Source of the DNA: Massilia putida
GTDB lineage: Bacteria > Pseudomonadota > Gammaproteobacteria > Burkholderiales > Burkholderiaceae_D
DNA: 64,000 nucleotides
Direction: 5' to 3'
NCBI RefSeq assembly: GCF_001941825.1
Contig: NZ_CP019038.1
Coordinates: forward strand, 4,402,001-4,466,000
Both the position numbers and the translations under genes were made by a program. This document shows, one piece after another, positions 27,703 through 37,146 of the stretch; positions within the stretch are counted from its first letter, which is position 1, and every line of letters starts with the position of its first letter. The notes under the pieces are model-generated. The model was not told where the DNA came from. It saw only the letters and a program-made list of their open reading frames with translations, and made no database searches.

Positions 27703-27779
27703 GGGCGGTTAGTTCAGCTGGTTAGAATACTTGGTCGACATCCAAGGGGTCGCAGGTTCGAATCCTGCACCGCCCACCA
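27703..27779 (+). tRNA. tRNA-Val (anticodon GAC)
   Basis: The 77-nt gene folds as a full cloverleaf. The acceptor stem GGGCGGT/ACCGCCC is followed by discriminator A and an encoded CCA. The D-arm contains AGTTCAGCTGGTTAGA. The anticodon arm CTTGG-TCGACAT-CCAAG has GAC at the anticodon position, and the T-arm contains GGTTCGAATCC. GAC reads GUC/GUU codons, so this is valine. The body resembles tRNA-Asp, but the anticodon and the discriminator A both fit valine. It stands alone between mscS and the S10 operon with its own promoter and terminator. Confidence 0.95.
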
Positions 27780-27813
27780 GAATTCCTCCAAATCGCAGGC
27801 CTCGAGCCTGTAG

Positions 27814-27839
27814 AGAAAAGACGCCAAGGTGTCTTTTCT
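27814..27839 (+). terminator. Terminator after tRNA-Val
   Basis: AGAAAAGAC and GTCTTTTCT form a perfect 9-bp stem with an 8-nt loop. The T-rich descending arm serves as the U-tract. It starts 35 nt after the tRNA. Confidence 0.75.
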
Positions 27840-27920
27840 GTGCCGTTCAGCTCGAACGGATTCTTTGATCTCCATGACTCTAGCGTAAAACGCAACAGGC
27901 CGCGTCAACTTCGCATTCTC

Positions 27921-27950
27921 TTGTTGCGTCGATCCGTGGCGCGCGCTATA
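27921..27950 (+). promoter_or_regulatory. Promoter of the rplC (S10) operon
   Basis: TTGTTG and TATACT are separated by 18 nt. The start region TATACTAGCCGGCTTCG closely resembles AATACTAGCGGGCTTCG at the rplN promoter. It gives the detached S10 operon its own start and a leader of about 105 nt. Confidence 0.7.
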
Positions 27951-27963
27951 CTAGCCGGCTTCG

Positions 27964-27988
27964 GTGTGGGCCTATCTTTTTTCGGCCC
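27964..27988 (+). promoter_or_regulatory. Leader hairpin before rplC
   Basis: GTGGGCC and GGCCCAC form a 7-bp stem around a T-rich loop near the 5' end of the rplC leader. A structured leader is where L4-type feedback control of S10 operons acts in other bacteria. Whether this one responds to a ribosomal protein is not known. Confidence 0.35.
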
Positions 27989-28063
27989 ACGCGTTTAAGA
28001 GGAAGTGTAAAAGCTTCCGATAGTCAACTAGCCCGCCCAATCGTAGGTGGGAATGGAGAAAAA

Positions 28064-28720
28064 ATGAGCCTGGGCCTTCTCGGTCGCAAGGTTGGCATGA
28101 TGCGCATCTTCACGGACGACGGCGATTCGATCCCCGTTACCGTGCTGGACGTGTCGAACAACCGTGTTGCGCAAATCAAAACTCCTGAAACTGATGGTTA
28201 TGCCGCAGTTCAGGTCGTCTACGGTCAACGTCGCGCTTCCCGCGTGAACAAGGCCGCTGCCGGTCACTACGCCAAAGCTGGCGTCGAAGCAGGCACGATG
28301 CTGAAGGAATTCCGTATCGACGCCGCACAAGCCGCTGGTTTCAAAGCCGGCGACGCAGTCAACGTCTCGCTGTTCGAAGTGGGCCAGAAGATCGACGTGC
28401 AAGGCACCTCGATCGGTAAAGGCTACGCCGGTACCATCAAGCGTTACAACTTCTCGTCGGGTCGCGCCACCCACGGTAACTCGCGTTCGCACAACGTGCC
28501 GGGTTCCATCGGTATGGCACAGGATCCGGGCCGCGTGTTCCCGGGTAAGCGCATGACCGGTCACATGGGTGACGTCACTGTCACCACGCAGAACCTGGAA
28601 ATCGCCCGTATCGACGCCGAGCGTCAACTGCTGCTGGTTAAGGGTGCCGTTCCTGGCGCCAAGAACGGTCAAGTGATCGTCAAGCCGGCAGTCAAAGTCA
28701 AAGCCAAGAAAGGAGCGTAA
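28064..28720 (+). CDS. rplC: 50S ribosomal protein L3
   Basis: A 218-residue primary 23S rRNA-binding protein that reaches the peptidyl-transferase centre. It starts [16 protein letters not shown]. The central extension contains [32 protein letters not shown], and [13 protein letters not shown] carries the region whose Gln is methylated by PrmB in E. coli. It is the first gene of the detached S10 operon, with GGAGAAAA before the ATG. The usual upstream neighbour rpsJ is 9.4 kb away. Confidence 0.98.
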   Translation: MSLGLLGRKVGMMRIFTDDGDSIPVTVLDVSNNRVAQIKTPETDGYAAVQVVYGQRRASRVNKAAAGHYAKAGVEAGTMLKEFRIDAAQAAGFKAGDAVNVSLFEVGQKIDVQGTSIGKGYAGTIKRYNFSSGRATHGNSRSHNVPGSIGMAQDPGRVFPGKRMTGHMGDVTVTTQNLEIARIDAERQLLLVKGAVPGAKNGQVIVKPAVKVKAKKGA

Positions 28721-28723
28721 GAG

Positions 28724-29344
28724 ATGGAACTGAAGCTCCTGAATGAGCAAGGCCAAGCTGGCGCCGCAGTCAACGCCGCCGACACCGTGTTCGGCCGTGA
28801 CTACAACGAAGCCCTGATCCACCAGATCGTGGTCGCCTACGCCGCCAACGCGCGCAGCGGCAACCGCAAGCAGAAGGATCGTGAAGAAGTCTCCCACACG
28901 ACCAAGAAGCCGTGGCGTCAAAAAGGTACGGGCCGCGCTCGTGCCGGTATGTCGTCGTCGCCGCTGTGGCGCGGTGGTGGTCGCATCTTCCCGAACTCGC
29001 CGGACGAGAACTTCACGCACAAGGTCAACAAGAAGATGCATCGCGCAGGTATCTGCTCGATCTTCTCGCAGCTGGCCCGCGAAGACCGCCTGAACGTCAT
29101 CGAGAACCTGACCGTCGAAGCACCGAAGACCAAGCTGCTGTCGCAAAAGCTGCAGGGCATGGGTCTGGACTCGGTCCTGGTGATCACCGACACCATCGAT
29201 GAAAACCTGCTGCTGGCATCGCGCAACCTGCCGAACGTGCTGGTTGTCGAGCCGAAGCATGCCGACCCGATGTCGCTGGTGTTCTACAAGAAAGTCCTGG
29301 TCACCAAAGCTGCTCTGGCCAAGATCGAGGAGATGTACGCATGA
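28724..29344 (+). CDS. rplD: 50S ribosomal protein L4
   Basis: A 206-residue protein that binds 23S rRNA and lines the exit-tunnel constriction through its long basic loop, visible here as [30 protein letters not shown]. The same loop is a site of macrolide-resistance changes; none is evident. In E. coli L4 represses the S10 operon. Its last four bases (ATGA) overlap the start of rplW, so the two are translationally coupled. Confidence 0.98.
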   Translation: MELKLLNEQGQAGAAVNAADTVFGRDYNEALIHQIVVAYAANARSGNRKQKDREEVSHTTKKPWRQKGTGRARAGMSSSPLWRGGGRIFPNSPDENFTHKVNKKMHRAGICSIFSQLAREDRLNVIENLTVEAPKTKLLSQKLQGMGLDSVLVITDTIDENLLLASRNLPNVLVVEPKHADPMSLVFYKKVLVTKAALAKIEEMYA

Positions 29345-29658
29345 GCGCCGCAATCAAATTCAGCGAAGAGCGCCTGATGAAGGTGCTGCTGGCTCCGGTC
29401 ATTTCCGAAAAGGCGACCTTCGTCGCGGAAAAGAACGAACAGATCGTGTTCAAGGTCCTGCCGGACGCGACCAAGCCGGAAATCAAAGCCGCCGTCGAAC
29501 TGCTGTTCAAGGTGGAAGTGGAATCGGTGCAGACCGTGAACCGCGAAGGCAAGCAGAAGCGTTCGGGCCGTTTCACCGGTCGTCGCAACCACACCAAGCG
29601 CGCTTTCGTGGCCCTGAAGCCGGGCCAGGAAATCAATTTTGTCGAGGAGGCTAAATAA
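29341..29658 (+). CDS. rplW: 50S ribosomal protein L23
   Basis: A 105-residue protein at the tunnel exit, the docking site for signal recognition particle and trigger factor. Conserved segments are [14 protein letters not shown] and [23 protein letters not shown]. It overlaps rplD by 4 nt and rplB by 1 nt (TAATG). Confidence 0.97.
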   Translation: MSAAIKFSEERLMKVLLAPVISEKATFVAEKNEQIVFKVLPDATKPEIKAAVELLFKVEVESVQTVNREGKQKRSGRFTGRRNHTKRAFVALKPGQEINFVEEAK

Positions 29659-30485
29659 TGGCACTCGTAAAGATGAAGCCAACCTCCCCAGGCCGCCGCG
29701 GCATGGTGAAGGTTGTGAACGCCGACCTGTACAAGGGTCGTCCGTTCGCAGCCCTGGTTGAGAAGAAATCGAAGACCGCCGGCCGTAACAACAACGGTCA
29801 CATCACCACCCGCCACATCGGCGGTGGTCACAAGCACCACTACCGCGTGGTCGACTTCAAGCGCAACAAGGACGGTATCCCGGCCAAGGTCGAGCGCATT
29901 GAATACGACCCGAACCGCAGCGCGCACATCGCTCTGGTGTGCTACGCCGACGGTTTCCGCGCGTACATCATCGCCACCAAGGGCATGGCCGTGGGCGATA
30001 CCGTCATGAACGGCTCGGAAGCGCCGATCAAGTCGGGTAACTGCCTGCCGATCCGTAACATTCCGGTCGGTACCACCATGCACTGCGTCGAAATGCTGCC
30101 GGGTAAGGGTGCTCAGATGGCCCGTACCGCAGGCGCCGGCGTCGTGCTGATGGCCCGCGAAGGTACCTACGCTCAGGTTCGCCTGCGCTCGGGTGAAGTG
30201 CGCCGCGTGCACATCGAGTGCCGCGCAACGGTTGGCGAAGTCGGCAACGGCGAGCACAACCTGCGCAAGATCGGTAAAGCCGGTGCAATGCGCTGGCGCG
30301 GTGTCCGCCCGACCGTTCGCGGTGTGGTGATGAACCCGATCGACCACCCGCACGGTGGTGGTGAAGGTCGTACGGCTGCCGGTCGTCACCCGGTGTCGCC
30401 ATGGGGCCAGCAGACGAAGGGTAAGAAGACGCGTTCGAACAAGCGCACTTCTTCGATGATCGTTTCGCGCCGCGGCAAGAAATAA
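29658..30485 (+). CDS. rplB: 50S ribosomal protein L2
   Basis: A 275-residue protein needed for subunit association and peptidyl transfer. The conserved segment [16 protein letters not shown] carries the functionally important His near the peptidyl-transferase centre. The N-terminal RNA-binding region ([20 protein letters not shown]) and the C-terminal basic tail are complete. It overlaps rplW by one base. Confidence 0.98.
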   Translation: MALVKMKPTSPGRRGMVKVVNADLYKGRPFAALVEKKSKTAGRNNNGHITTRHIGGGHKHHYRVVDFKRNKDGIPAKVERIEYDPNRSAHIALVCYADGFRAYIIATKGMAVGDTVMNGSEAPIKSGNCLPIRNIPVGTTMHCVEMLPGKGAQMARTAGAGVVLMAREGTYAQVRLRSGEVRRVHIECRATVGEVGNGEHNLRKIGKAGAMRWRGVRPTVRGVVMNPIDHPHGGGEGRTAAGRHPVSPWGQQTKGKKTRSNKRTSSMIVSRRGKK

Positions 30486-30494
30486 GGATAAGAC

Positions 30495-30770
30495 ATGACT
30501 CGTTCATTGAAAAAAGGGCCGTTCATTGACGCCCACCTGGTGAAAAAAGTCGAGACCGCGCAAGCGAACAAAGACAAAAAGCCAGTCAAAACCTGGTCGC
30601 GCCGCTCGACGATCACCCCGGACTTCATCGGTCTGACGATCGCCGTCCACAACGGTAAAGTGCACGTGCCGGTGTACGTGTCCGAGAACATGGTGGGTCA
30701 CAAGCTGGGCGAATTCGCCCTGACCCGCACGTTCAAGGGCCACGCCGCTGACAAGAAGGCGAAGAAATAA
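30495..30770 (+). CDS. rpsS: 30S ribosomal protein S19
   Basis: A 91-residue protein of the 30S head that complexes with S13. It starts [15 protein letters not shown] and contains [22 protein letters not shown] and [15 protein letters not shown]. Its TAA overlaps the rplV start by one base. AAGGATAAG precedes the ATG. Confidence 0.97.
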   Translation: MTRSLKKGPFIDAHLVKKVETAQANKDKKPVKTWSRRSTITPDFIGLTIAVHNGKVHVPVYVSENMVGHKLGEFALTRTFKGHAADKKAKK

Positions 30771-31099
30771 TGGAAACTAAAGCTATCCTCAAAGGCGTCC
30801 GCCTGTCGGAACAGAAAGGCCGCCTCGTCGCCGATCTGATCCGCGGCAAGAAAGTCGACGCCGCGCTGAACATCCTGCAGTTCAGCCCGAAGAAAGGCGC
30901 GACCATCATCAAGAAGGTGCTGGAGTCCGCAATCGCGAACGCCGAGCACAACGATGGTGCCGACATCGACGAACTGAAAGTGGTTCAGATCTATGTCGAA
31001 AAGGGCCCGATCCTGAAGCGCTTTACGGCACGTGCCAAAGGCCGCGGTGATCGCATTTCGAAACAATCCTGTCACATCTTCGTGACTGTCGGTAACTAA
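30770..31099 (+). CDS. rplV: 50S ribosomal protein L22
   Basis: A 109-residue protein whose beta-hairpin lines the exit tunnel with L4. Conserved segments are [18 protein letters not shown] and [26 protein letters not shown], the hairpin itself. It is coupled to rpsS by a TAATG junction. Confidence 0.97.
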   Translation: METKAILKGVRLSEQKGRLVADLIRGKKVDAALNILQFSPKKGATIIKKVLESAIANAEHNDGADIDELKVVQIYVEKGPILKRFTARAKGRGDRISKQSCHIFVTVGN

Positions 31100-31110
31100 G
31101 GAGTCACACG

Positions 31111-31905
31111 ATGGGTCAGAAAATCCACCCAACCGGCTTCCGCCTGGCGGTCACCCGTAACTGGGCATCGCGCTGGTACGCTGGCAACGGCAACTTTGCC
31201 GACATGCTGAAGGAAGACCTGGAAGCCCGCGCTTTCCTGAAGAAGAAACTGAAGAACGCCTCCGTCGGCCGCATCGTCATCGAGCGTCCGGCCAAGAACG
31301 CGCGCTTCACGATCTACTCGTCGCGTCCGGGCGTGGTCATCGGCAAGAAAGGCGAAGACATCGAAGTCCTGAAGTCGTCGCTGACCAAGATCATGGGCGT
31401 GCCGGTGCACGTCAATATCGAAGAAATCCGCAAGCCGGAAATCGACTCGCAGCTGATCGCCGACTCGATCGCCCAGCAGCTCGAAAAGCGTATCATGTTC
31501 CGCCGCGCCATGAAGCGCGCGATGCAGAACGCGATGCGTCTGGGCGCTGTCGGCATCAAGATCATGTCGTCGGGCCGTCTGAACGGCATCGAGATCGCAC
31601 GTACCGAATGGTACCGCGAAGGCCGTGTGCCCCTGCACACCCTGCGCGCCGACATCGACTACGGCACCAGCGAAGCCTCGACCACGTACGGCATCATCGG
31701 CGTGAAAGTCTGGGTTTACAAGGGTGACCGTTCGCCGACCGGCGAAGCACCGGTGATCGACGTCCCGGCCGACGAGAAGAAGCCGCGCGGCCCGCGTCGC
31801 GACGACGGCAAACCGGCTGGCCGTGGCCGCCCGGGCGCCAAGCCAGGTACCGCACCAGCAGGCCGCCGCGCTGCCAAGCCGGCTGCTGAGAAAGCAGGAG
31901 AATAA
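31111..31905 (+). CDS. rpsC: 30S ribosomal protein S3
   Basis: A 264-residue protein that, with S4 and S5, forms the mRNA entry helicase. The KH domain has [14 protein letters not shown], and the C-domain has [20 protein letters not shown] and [19 protein letters not shown]. It is about 30 residues longer than the E. coli protein because of a disordered Lys/Arg/Pro/Ala-rich tail (from about residue 220), as in other betaproteobacteria. AAGGAG precedes the start. Confidence 0.98.
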   Translation: MGQKIHPTGFRLAVTRNWASRWYAGNGNFADMLKEDLEARAFLKKKLKNASVGRIVIERPAKNARFTIYSSRPGVVIGKKGEDIEVLKSSLTKIMGVPVHVNIEEIRKPEIDSQLIADSIAQQLEKRIMFRRAMKRAMQNAMRLGAVGIKIMSSGRLNGIEIARTEWYREGRVPLHTLRADIDYGTSEASTTYGIIGVKVWVYKGDRSPTGEAPVIDVPADEKKPRGPRRDDGKPAGRGRPGAKPGTAPAGRRAAKPAAEKAGE

Positions 31906-31907
31906 GC

Positions 31908-32327
31908 ATGCTGCAGCCATCCCGCAGAAAGTATCGTAAAGAGCAGAAAGGCCGTAACACCGGCATTTCGCACACCCGCGGCACCGCGGTCTCGTTCGGT
32001 GAGTTCGGCCTGAAGGCGGTTGCCCGCGGCCGTATCACTGCACGTCAGATCGAAGCTGCACGTCGTGCCATGACCCGTCACATCAAGCGTGGCGGCCGTA
32101 TCTGGATCCGTATCTTCCCGGACAAGCCGATCTCGAACAAGCCGGCTGAAGTCCGTATGGGTAACGGTAAGGGTAACCCGGAGTACTACGTGGCCGAGAT
32201 CCAGCCGGGCAAGGTCCTGTACGAAATGGACGGTGTCGCCGAAGAACTGGCGCGCGAAGCATTCCGCCTGGCTGCCGCCAAACTGCCGCTGGCGACGACG
32301 TTTGTCGTGCGTCAAGTCGGCCAATAA
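31908..32327 (+). CDS. rplP: 50S ribosomal protein L16
   Basis: A 139-residue late-assembling protein near the A-site tRNA elbow. It starts [17 protein letters not shown] and contains [23 protein letters not shown] and the conserved [19 protein letters not shown] loop. It lies only 2 nt after rpsC, so coupling is likely. Confidence 0.97.
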   Translation: MLQPSRRKYRKEQKGRNTGISHTRGTAVSFGEFGLKAVARGRITARQIEAARRAMTRHIKRGGRIWIRIFPDKPISNKPAEVRMGNGKGNPEYYVAEIQPGKVLYEMDGVAEELAREAFRLAAAKLPLATTFVVRQVGQ

Positions 32328-32339
32328 CAGGAGTTAAGA

Positions 32340-32531
32340 ATGAAAGCAACGGAACTCCGCGGCAAGGACCAGGCAGCTCTGCAACAAGAGCTGAATGAGC
32401 TGCTGAAGGCACAGTTCGGCCTGCGCATGCAAATCGCTACGCAGCAACTGACGAACACCGCCCAGCTCAAGAAGGTGCGCCGCGATATCGCGCGTGTCAA
32501 GACCGTGATGACCCAGAAGGAAGCCAAATGA
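32340..32531 (+). CDS. rpmC: 50S ribosomal protein L29
   Basis: A 63-residue two-helix protein near the tunnel exit, beside L23. It shows [20 protein letters not shown] and the second helix with [15 protein letters not shown]. It overlaps rpsQ by four bases (ATGA). AGGAG is 6 nt before the ATG. Confidence 0.96.
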   Translation: MKATELRGKDQAALQQELNELLKAQFGLRMQIATQQLTNTAQLKKVRRDIARVKTVMTQKEAK

Positions 32532-32800
32532 ACGACACCACTAAAACGGCGCTGAAGCGTACGCTGGTCGGCAAGGTCGTGTCCGACAAGATGGACAAGA
32601 CGGTGACCGTGCTGGTTGAGCGTCACGTCAAGCACCCGCTGTACGGCAAGATCATCGTGCGCTCGAACAAGTATCACGCGCACGACGAGACCAACCAGGC
32701 CAAGACCGGCGACACGGTCGAGATCATGGAAGGTCGCCCGATCTCGAAGACGAAGGCTTGGACTCTGACCAAGGTTGTGCAGGTCGCACAGGTTCTGTAA
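32528..32800 (+). CDS. rpsQ: 30S ribosomal protein S17
   Basis: A 90-residue OB-fold primary rRNA-binding protein. The segment [30 protein letters not shown] is the family signature, and [18 protein letters not shown] ends the barrel. It is the last gene of the S10 part; a 257-nt gap with hairpins and a promoter follows before rplN. Confidence 0.97.
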   Translation: MNDTTKTALKRTLVGKVVSDKMDKTVTVLVERHVKHPLYGKIIVRSNKYHAHDETNQAKTGDTVEIMEGRPISKTKAWTLTKVVQVAQVL

Positions 32801-32803
32801 TGC

Positions 32804-32832
32804 CTGAAGAGGCGTTTTTTACAACGCCTTCA
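32804..32832 (+). terminator. Hairpin at the end of the S10 operon
   Basis: TGAAG-AGGCGTT pairs with AACGCC-TTCA, with a 2-nt bulge, around a T-rich loop, directly after the rpsQ stop. An A-run rather than a T-run follows on this strand, so partial termination or mRNA 3'-end protection is more likely than full termination. Confidence 0.45.
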
Positions 32833-32843
32833 AAAAATTAGTC

Positions 32844-32872
32844 TTGCGTGGCCCGCTGGTATGTGGAATACT
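32844..32872 (+). promoter_or_regulatory. Promoter of the spc operon (rplN)
   Basis: TTGCGT and AATACT have a 17-nt spacer. The inverted repeat GCCCGCT (32851-32857)/AGCGGGC (32873-32879) spans spacer and start site. A second hairpin CCGCAGTT/AACTGCGG lies at 32895-32921 in the leader. The start region matches that of the rplC promoter. Confidence 0.65.
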
Positions 32873-33057
32873 AGCGGGCTTCGTTCATGTGTTGCCGCAG
32901 TTCGTCCTTCGGTAACTGCGGCCTGCAACGAACATTGGAAAGTCCAATCACCCAAACGTACGCGCTTGCAATGAGTGCGGACGGCGGGACCAAGACTGAC
33001 CGCAGGCCTACGGTTTTCCGTGGGGTTTCTTCGGCTTAAGTTGGGAAAGAAAATATC

Positions 33058-33426
33058 ATGATTCAAACCGAAAGCCGGCTCGAAGTGGCCGACAATACCG
33101 GTGCAAAAGAAGTTCTGTGCATCAAGGTATTGGGCGGCTCCAAACGCCGTTACGCCAGCATTGGCGACGTGATCAAAGTCACCGTGAAGCAAGCTGCTCC
33201 GCGCGGCCGCGTCAAGAAAGGTGAAATTTACAACGCCGTGGTCGTGCGTACCGCTAAAGGTGTGCGCCGCCAGGACGGCTCCCTGGTGAAGTTCGACGGC
33301 AACGCCGCCGTCCTGCTGAACAACAAGCTGGAGCCGATCGGTACCCGCATCTTTGGACCGGTGACGCGCGAACTGCGTACCGAAAAGTTCATGAAGATCG
33401 TGTCCCTGGCACCTGAAGTTCTGTAA
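33058..33426 (+). CDS. rplN: 50S ribosomal protein L14
   Basis: A 122-residue protein at the subunit interface and a binding site for the silencing factor RsfS. It starts [22 protein letters not shown] and contains [21 protein letters not shown] and [11 protein letters not shown]. It is the first gene of the spc operon, with a leader of about 175 nt and its own promoter. Confidence 0.98.
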   Translation: MIQTESRLEVADNTGAKEVLCIKVLGGSKRRYASIGDVIKVTVKQAAPRGRVKKGEIYNAVVVRTAKGVRRQDGSLVKFDGNAAVLLNNKLEPIGTRIFGPVTRELRTEKFMKIVSLAPEVL

Positions 33427-33436
33427 GGGAGTCGCA

Positions 33437-33751
33437 ATGGATAAGATTCGTAAAAACGACGAAGTCATCGTTCTGGCCGGTAAAGACAAGGGCAAGCGCG
33501 GTGTCGTTCAGCAGCGCGTAGATGCTGAGCACGTCATCGTCGAAGGCGTGAACGTGGCCAAGAAGGCCGTCAAGCCGAACCCGATGACCGGCGTAACTGG
33601 TGGTATCGTCGACAAGACCATGCCGATTCACGTGTCGAACGTCGCGCTGTTCAACGCAGCGACCGGCAAGGCTGATCGCGTTGGCTTCAAAGAAGTGGAT
33701 GGCAAAAAAGTCCGCGTCTTCAAGTCGAACGGCGAAGTAGTGAAAGGGTAA
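33437..33751 (+). CDS. rplX: 50S ribosomal protein L24
   Basis: A 104-residue assembly-initiating protein with an N-terminal KOW motif ([20 protein letters not shown]). [10 protein letters not shown] and the [14 protein letters not shown] segment (here [12 protein letters not shown]) are also typical. AGGGAG lies before the start, 10 nt after rplN. Confidence 0.97.
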   Translation: MDKIRKNDEVIVLAGKDKGKRGVVQQRVDAEHVIVEGVNVAKKAVKPNPMTGVTGGIVDKTMPIHVSNVALFNAATGKADRVGFKEVDGKKVRVFKSNGEVVKG

Positions 33752-33757
33752 TGAGAA

Positions 33758-34297
33758 ATGGCCCGTCTCCAACAACTGTATAAAGACAAAGTCGTTGCCG
33801 AACTGACCGAAAAATTCGGTTACAAGTCGGTGATGGAAGTGCCGCGCCTGACCAAGATCACCCTGAACATGGGTCTGTCGGAAGCTGTCGCCGACAAGAA
33901 GATCATCGAGCACGCTACCGGCGACCTGACGAAGATCGCCGGCCAGAAGCCGGTCGTGACCAAGGCTCGCAAGGCAATCGCAGGTTTCAAGATCCGCGAA
34001 GGCTACCCGATCGGCACGATGGTGACCCTGCGCGGCGCCCGCATGTACGAATTCCTGGATCGCTTCATCACCGTGGCTCTGCCGCGCGTGCGTGACTTCC
34101 GTGGCGTGAGCGGCAAATCGTTCGACGGTCGCGGCAACTACAACATCGGCGTCAAAGAGCAGATCATCTTCCCGGAAATCGATTACGACAAGATCGATGC
34201 GCTGCGTGGCATGAACATCTCGATCACCACGACCGCTAAGACCGACGAAGAAGCCAAAGCGCTGCTCGCCGCATTCAAATTCCCGTTCCGGAACTAA
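33758..34297 (+). CDS. rplE: 50S ribosomal protein L5
   Basis: A 179-residue protein that binds 5S rRNA and contacts the P-site tRNA and S13 in bridge B1b. Conserved segments are [38 protein letters not shown], and [18 protein letters not shown]. It is 6 nt after rplX. Confidence 0.98.
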   Translation: MARLQQLYKDKVVAELTEKFGYKSVMEVPRLTKITLNMGLSEAVADKKIIEHATGDLTKIAGQKPVVTKARKAIAGFKIREGYPIGTMVTLRGARMYEFLDRFITVALPRVRDFRGVSGKSFDGRGNYNIGVKEQIIFPEIDYDKIDALRGMNISITTTAKTDEEAKALLAAFKFPFRN

Positions 34298-34301
34298 GAA
34301 C

Positions 34302-34607
34302 ATGGCAAAACTTGCACTGATTAACCGCGAACAGAAGCGTGCAGACCTGGTGGAGAAATTCGCCGCAAAGCGTGCCGCTCTGAAAGCAATCATCGACGAC
34401 CAGTCGAAGACCGAAGAAGAGCGTTACGAAGCACGCCTGAAGCTGCAGGCCCTGCCGCGTAACTCGGCCCCGTCGCGCCAGCGTAACCGCTGCGCCATCA
34501 CCGGCCGTCCCCGTGGCACTTTCCGTAAATTCGGTCTGGCCCGTACCAAACTCCGCGAATTCGCCATGAAAGGCGAAATCCCGGGTATGACCAAAGCTAG
34601 CTGGTAA
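34302..34607 (+). CDS. rpsN: 30S ribosomal protein S14 (long, zinc-free form)
   Basis: A 101-residue S14 of the C-minus type: the C-terminal region [27 protein letters not shown] has only one Cys where the short form has a four-Cys zinc site. It assembles late into the 30S head. It starts 4 nt after rplE. Confidence 0.97.
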   Translation: MAKLALINREQKRADLVEKFAAKRAALKAIIDDQSKTEEERYEARLKLQALPRNSAPSRQRNRCAITGRPRGTFRKFGLARTKLREFAMKGEIPGMTKASW

Positions 34608-34621
34608 TAGGAGAATAAGCA

Positions 34622-35017
34622 ATGAGTATGAGCGATCCTATCGCCGATATGCTGACCCGTATTCGCAACGCGCAAGGCGTGCAGAAGACCACCGTCGAAA
34701 TGCCGTCGTCGAAGCTGAAAGTTGCGATTGCCAACGTCCTGAAGGACGAGGGTTACATCGAAGATTACGCCGTGTCCACCGAAGGTGGCAAGGCTGAACT
34801 GAAAATCGGTTTGAAGTACTACGTCGGCCGTCCGGTTATCGAGCGCATCGAGCGCGTCTCCCGTCCTGGCCTGCGCATCTACAAGGGCAAAGATGAGATC
34901 CCTCAGGTCATGAACGGCCTGGGTGTGGCGATCGTCTCGACCCCGAAGGGTGTGATGACCGACCGCAAAGCACGCGCAACCGGTGTCGGTGGCGAAGTGA
35001 TTTGCTACGTGGCTTAA
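34622..35017 (+). CDS. rpsH: 30S ribosomal protein S8
   Basis: A 131-residue primary 16S rRNA-binding protein. It starts [18 protein letters not shown] and ends with [23 protein letters not shown], the conserved RNA-binding C-terminus. In E. coli S8 represses the spc operon at the rplE message; no such site was identified here. AGGAG precedes the ATG. Confidence 0.97.
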   Translation: MSMSDPIADMLTRIRNAQGVQKTTVEMPSSKLKVAIANVLKDEGYIEDYAVSTEGGKAELKIGLKYYVGRPVIERIERVSRPGLRIYKGKDEIPQVMNGLGVAIVSTPKGVMTDRKARATGVGGEVICYVA

Positions 35018-35027
35018 GGAGTAGACG

Positions 35028-35561
35028 ATGTCTCGAGTAGCTAAGATGCCAATCGCCGTCCCGGCCGGTACCGATGTCGCGATCAACGCGTCGTCGATCA
35101 CCGTCAAGGGCCCGCTGGGCACCCTGACCCAGTCGCTGAACGGCATGGTCAAAGTGGAAAACAACAATGGCACGCTGACCTTCGACGTGATCGACGATTC
35201 CCGCGAATCGAACGCCATGTCGGGCACCCTGCGTGCACTGGTGAACAACATGGTGACCGGTGTCACCAAAGGTTTCGAAAAGCGCCTGACCCTGGTCGGC
35301 GTGGGTTACAAGGCCGCCGTCCAAGGCAACGCCCTGAACCTGTCGCTGGGCTTCTCGCACCCGGTCCTGCACGCGATGCCCGAAGGCGTCACCGCAGCGA
35401 CCCCGACCCCGACCGAGATCCTGATCAAGGGTATCGACCGTCAAAAGGTCGGCCAGGTTGCCGCAGAAGTGCGCGCTTACCGCTCGCCTGAGCCGTACAA
35501 AGGCAAGGGTGTCCGTTATGCGGACGAAGTGGTGAAGCTTAAAGAAACCAAGAAGAAATAA
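35028..35561 (+). CDS. rplF: 50S ribosomal protein L6
   Basis: A 177-residue protein of two similar domains near the sarcin-ricin loop and the EF-G site. Typical segments are [53 protein letters not shown] and the C-terminal [19 protein letters not shown] precedes the start. Confidence 0.98.
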   Translation: MSRVAKMPIAVPAGTDVAINASSITVKGPLGTLTQSLNGMVKVENNNGTLTFDVIDDSRESNAMSGTLRALVNNMVTGVTKGFEKRLTLVGVGYKAAVQGNALNLSLGFSHPVLHAMPEGVTAATPTPTEILIKGIDRQKVGQVAAEVRAYRSPEPYKGKGVRYADEVVKLKETKKK

Positions 35562-35573
35562 TCGGAGCTGACG

Positions 35574-35936
35574 ATGGACAAGAAAGAATCGCGTCTGCGT
35601 CGCGGACGCCAAACCCGCATCAAGATCGCGCAGCTGGGCGTGAACCGCCTGTCGGTGCATCGCACCAACCTGCACATCTATGCGAACCTGATCAGCCCGG
35701 ATGCGAAGGTCCTGGTTTCGGCTTCGACGCTGGAAGCAGAAGTGCGCGCCGAACTGGCTGGCAAGACCGGCGCGGGCGGCAACGTCGCCGCCGCTGCCCT
35801 GGTTGGCAAGCGCGTCGCAGAAAAAGCACTGAAAGCAGGGATCACCGAAGTCGCATTCGACCGTTCGGGTTTCCGTTACCACGGCCGTGTGAAGGCGCTG
35901 GCAGATGCCGCGCGCGAAGCTGGTCTGAAGTTCTAA
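35574..35936 (+). CDS. rplR: 50S ribosomal protein L18
   Basis: A 120-residue 5S rRNA-binding protein of the central protuberance. [14 protein letters not shown] is the basic N-terminus; [17 protein letters not shown] and [29 protein letters not shown] are family signatures. Confidence 0.97.
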   Translation: MDKKESRLRRGRQTRIKIAQLGVNRLSVHRTNLHIYANLISPDAKVLVSASTLEAEVRAELAGKTGAGGNVAAAALVGKRVAEKALKAGITEVAFDRSGFRYHGRVKALADAAREAGLKF

Positions 35937-35948
35937 GGAAGAATCGTC

Positions 35949-36467
35949 ATGGCAAAAATGCAAGCGAAAATGGCAAGCGACAAGCCGGATGATGGCATGC
36001 GCGAGAAAATGATCGCGATCAACCGCGTCACCAAAGTGGTGAAGGGTGGTCGTATCATGGGTTTTGCAGCGCTGACCGTTGTCGGTGACGGCGATGGCCG
36101 CATCGGCATGGGCAAAGGCAAGTCGAAGGAAGTTCCGGTCGGCGTGCAGAAAGCGATGGAAGAAGCCCGCCGCAACCTGATCAAGGTGCCCCTCAAGAAC
36201 GGCACGCTGCAGCACAGCGTCACCGGCCGCCACGGCGCGTCGTACGTGATGATGTCGCCGGCCAAGCCGGGTACCGGCGTGATCGCAGGTGGCGCAATGC
36301 GCGCAATCTTCGAAGTGATGGGCGTGACCGACGTCGTCGCCAAGTCGACCGGTTCGTCGAACCCGTACAACCTGGTTCGCGCGACCCTCGACGGTCTGGC
36401 AAAAATGAGCACTCCGGCCGACATCGCTGCCAAGCGCGGCAAGTCGGTGGAAGAGATCCTGGGTTAA
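35949..36467 (+). CDS. rpsE: 30S ribosomal protein S5
   Basis: A 172-residue protein that acts with S3 and S4 in decoding accuracy. The double-stranded RNA-binding N-domain has [40 protein letters not shown]. The spectinomycin-sensitivity loop around VKGGR is unchanged. [17 protein letters not shown] follows in the C-domain. AAGGAAGAA lies before the ATG. Confidence 0.98.
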   Translation: MAKMQAKMASDKPDDGMREKMIAINRVTKVVKGGRIMGFAALTVVGDGDGRIGMGKGKSKEVPVGVQKAMEEARRNLIKVPLKNGTLQHSVTGRHGASYVMMSPAKPGTGVIAGGAMRAIFEVMGVTDVVAKSTGSSNPYNLVRATLDGLAKMSTPADIAAKRGKSVEEILG

Positions 36468-36478
36468 GGGGAACAACT

Positions 36479-36658
36479 ATGGCAAACACCATCAAAGTCA
36501 AGCTGGTCAAAGGCCTGATCGGTACCCGCCAGGATCACCGCGCCACCGTGCGCGGTCTGGGTCTGCGTCGTGTCAACTCGGTTTCCGAGCTGCAGGACAC
36601 CCCGGCGATCCGCGGCATGATCAACAAGGTCAACTACCTCGTGAAAATTGTCGACTAA
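36479..36658 (+). CDS. rpmD: 50S ribosomal protein L30
   Basis: A 59-residue protein encoded between rpsE and rplO. It starts [20 protein letters not shown] and continues with the typical [23 protein letters not shown] and NYLVKIVD. The length, the conserved position and AAGGGGAA before the ATG leave little doubt. Confidence 0.96.
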   Translation: MANTIKVKLVKGLIGTRQDHRATVRGLGLRRVNSVSELQDTPAIRGMINKVNYLVKIVD

Positions 36659-36685
36659 GCCGCGGCTTGGTCAACGGAGAAAATA

Positions 36686-37117
36686 ATGCAACTCAATACC
36701 ATCCAACCCGCTGAAGGCGCGAAACACGCCAAGCGCCGCGTCGGTCGCGGTATCGGCTCGGGCCTGGGCAAGACCGCCGGCCGCGGCCACAAGGGTCAGA
36801 AATCGCGTTCGGGCGGCTTCCACAAGGTCGGTTTCGAAGGCGGCCAGATGCCGCTGCAGCGCCGTCTGCCGAAGCGTGGCTTCAAGTCGCTGAACGCTAC
36901 GTTCAAGGCTGAAGTGCGTCTGTCGGACCTGAACAACCTGGCCGTCGCCGACGTCGACGTCCTGGTGCTCAAGCAAGCCGGCGTGCTGCCGGTCGTGGCT
37001 CGCGATGTGCGCGTGATCCTGTCGGGCGAAATCACCAAAGCGGTGAACCTGAAAGGCATCAAGGCGACCGCTGGCGCGAAAGCAGCCATCGAAGCAGCTG
37101 GCGGTTCGGTCGCCTAA
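36686..37117 (+). CDS. rplO: 50S ribosomal protein L15
   Basis: A 143-residue late-assembly protein. The glycine-rich N-terminus [28 protein letters not shown] and the [13 protein letters not shown] segment are diagnostic. It is followed by secY after 29 nt. GGAGAAAA is before the start. Confidence 0.97.
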   Translation: MQLNTIQPAEGAKHAKRRVGRGIGSGLGKTAGRGHKGQKSRSGGFHKVGFEGGQMPLQRRLPKRGFKSLNATFKAEVRLSDLNNLAVADVDVLVLKQAGVLPVVARDVRVILSGEITKAVNLKGIKATAGAKAAIEAAGGSVA

Positions 37118-37146
37118 ACGCGGCCGCTGCCTGATCGGAGCAAAAA

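Noticed and set aside
18666..27779. Genomic island integrated at tRNA-Val
   Set aside because: No integrase, no IS element and no second copy of the tRNA 3' end were seen between rpsJ and the tRNA. The genes have mostly the same composition as the surroundings.
27714..27908. Minus-strand ORF over tRNA-Val ending in VQDSNLRPLGCRPSILTS
   Set aside because: This is the well-known false protein produced by reading across a tRNA gene.
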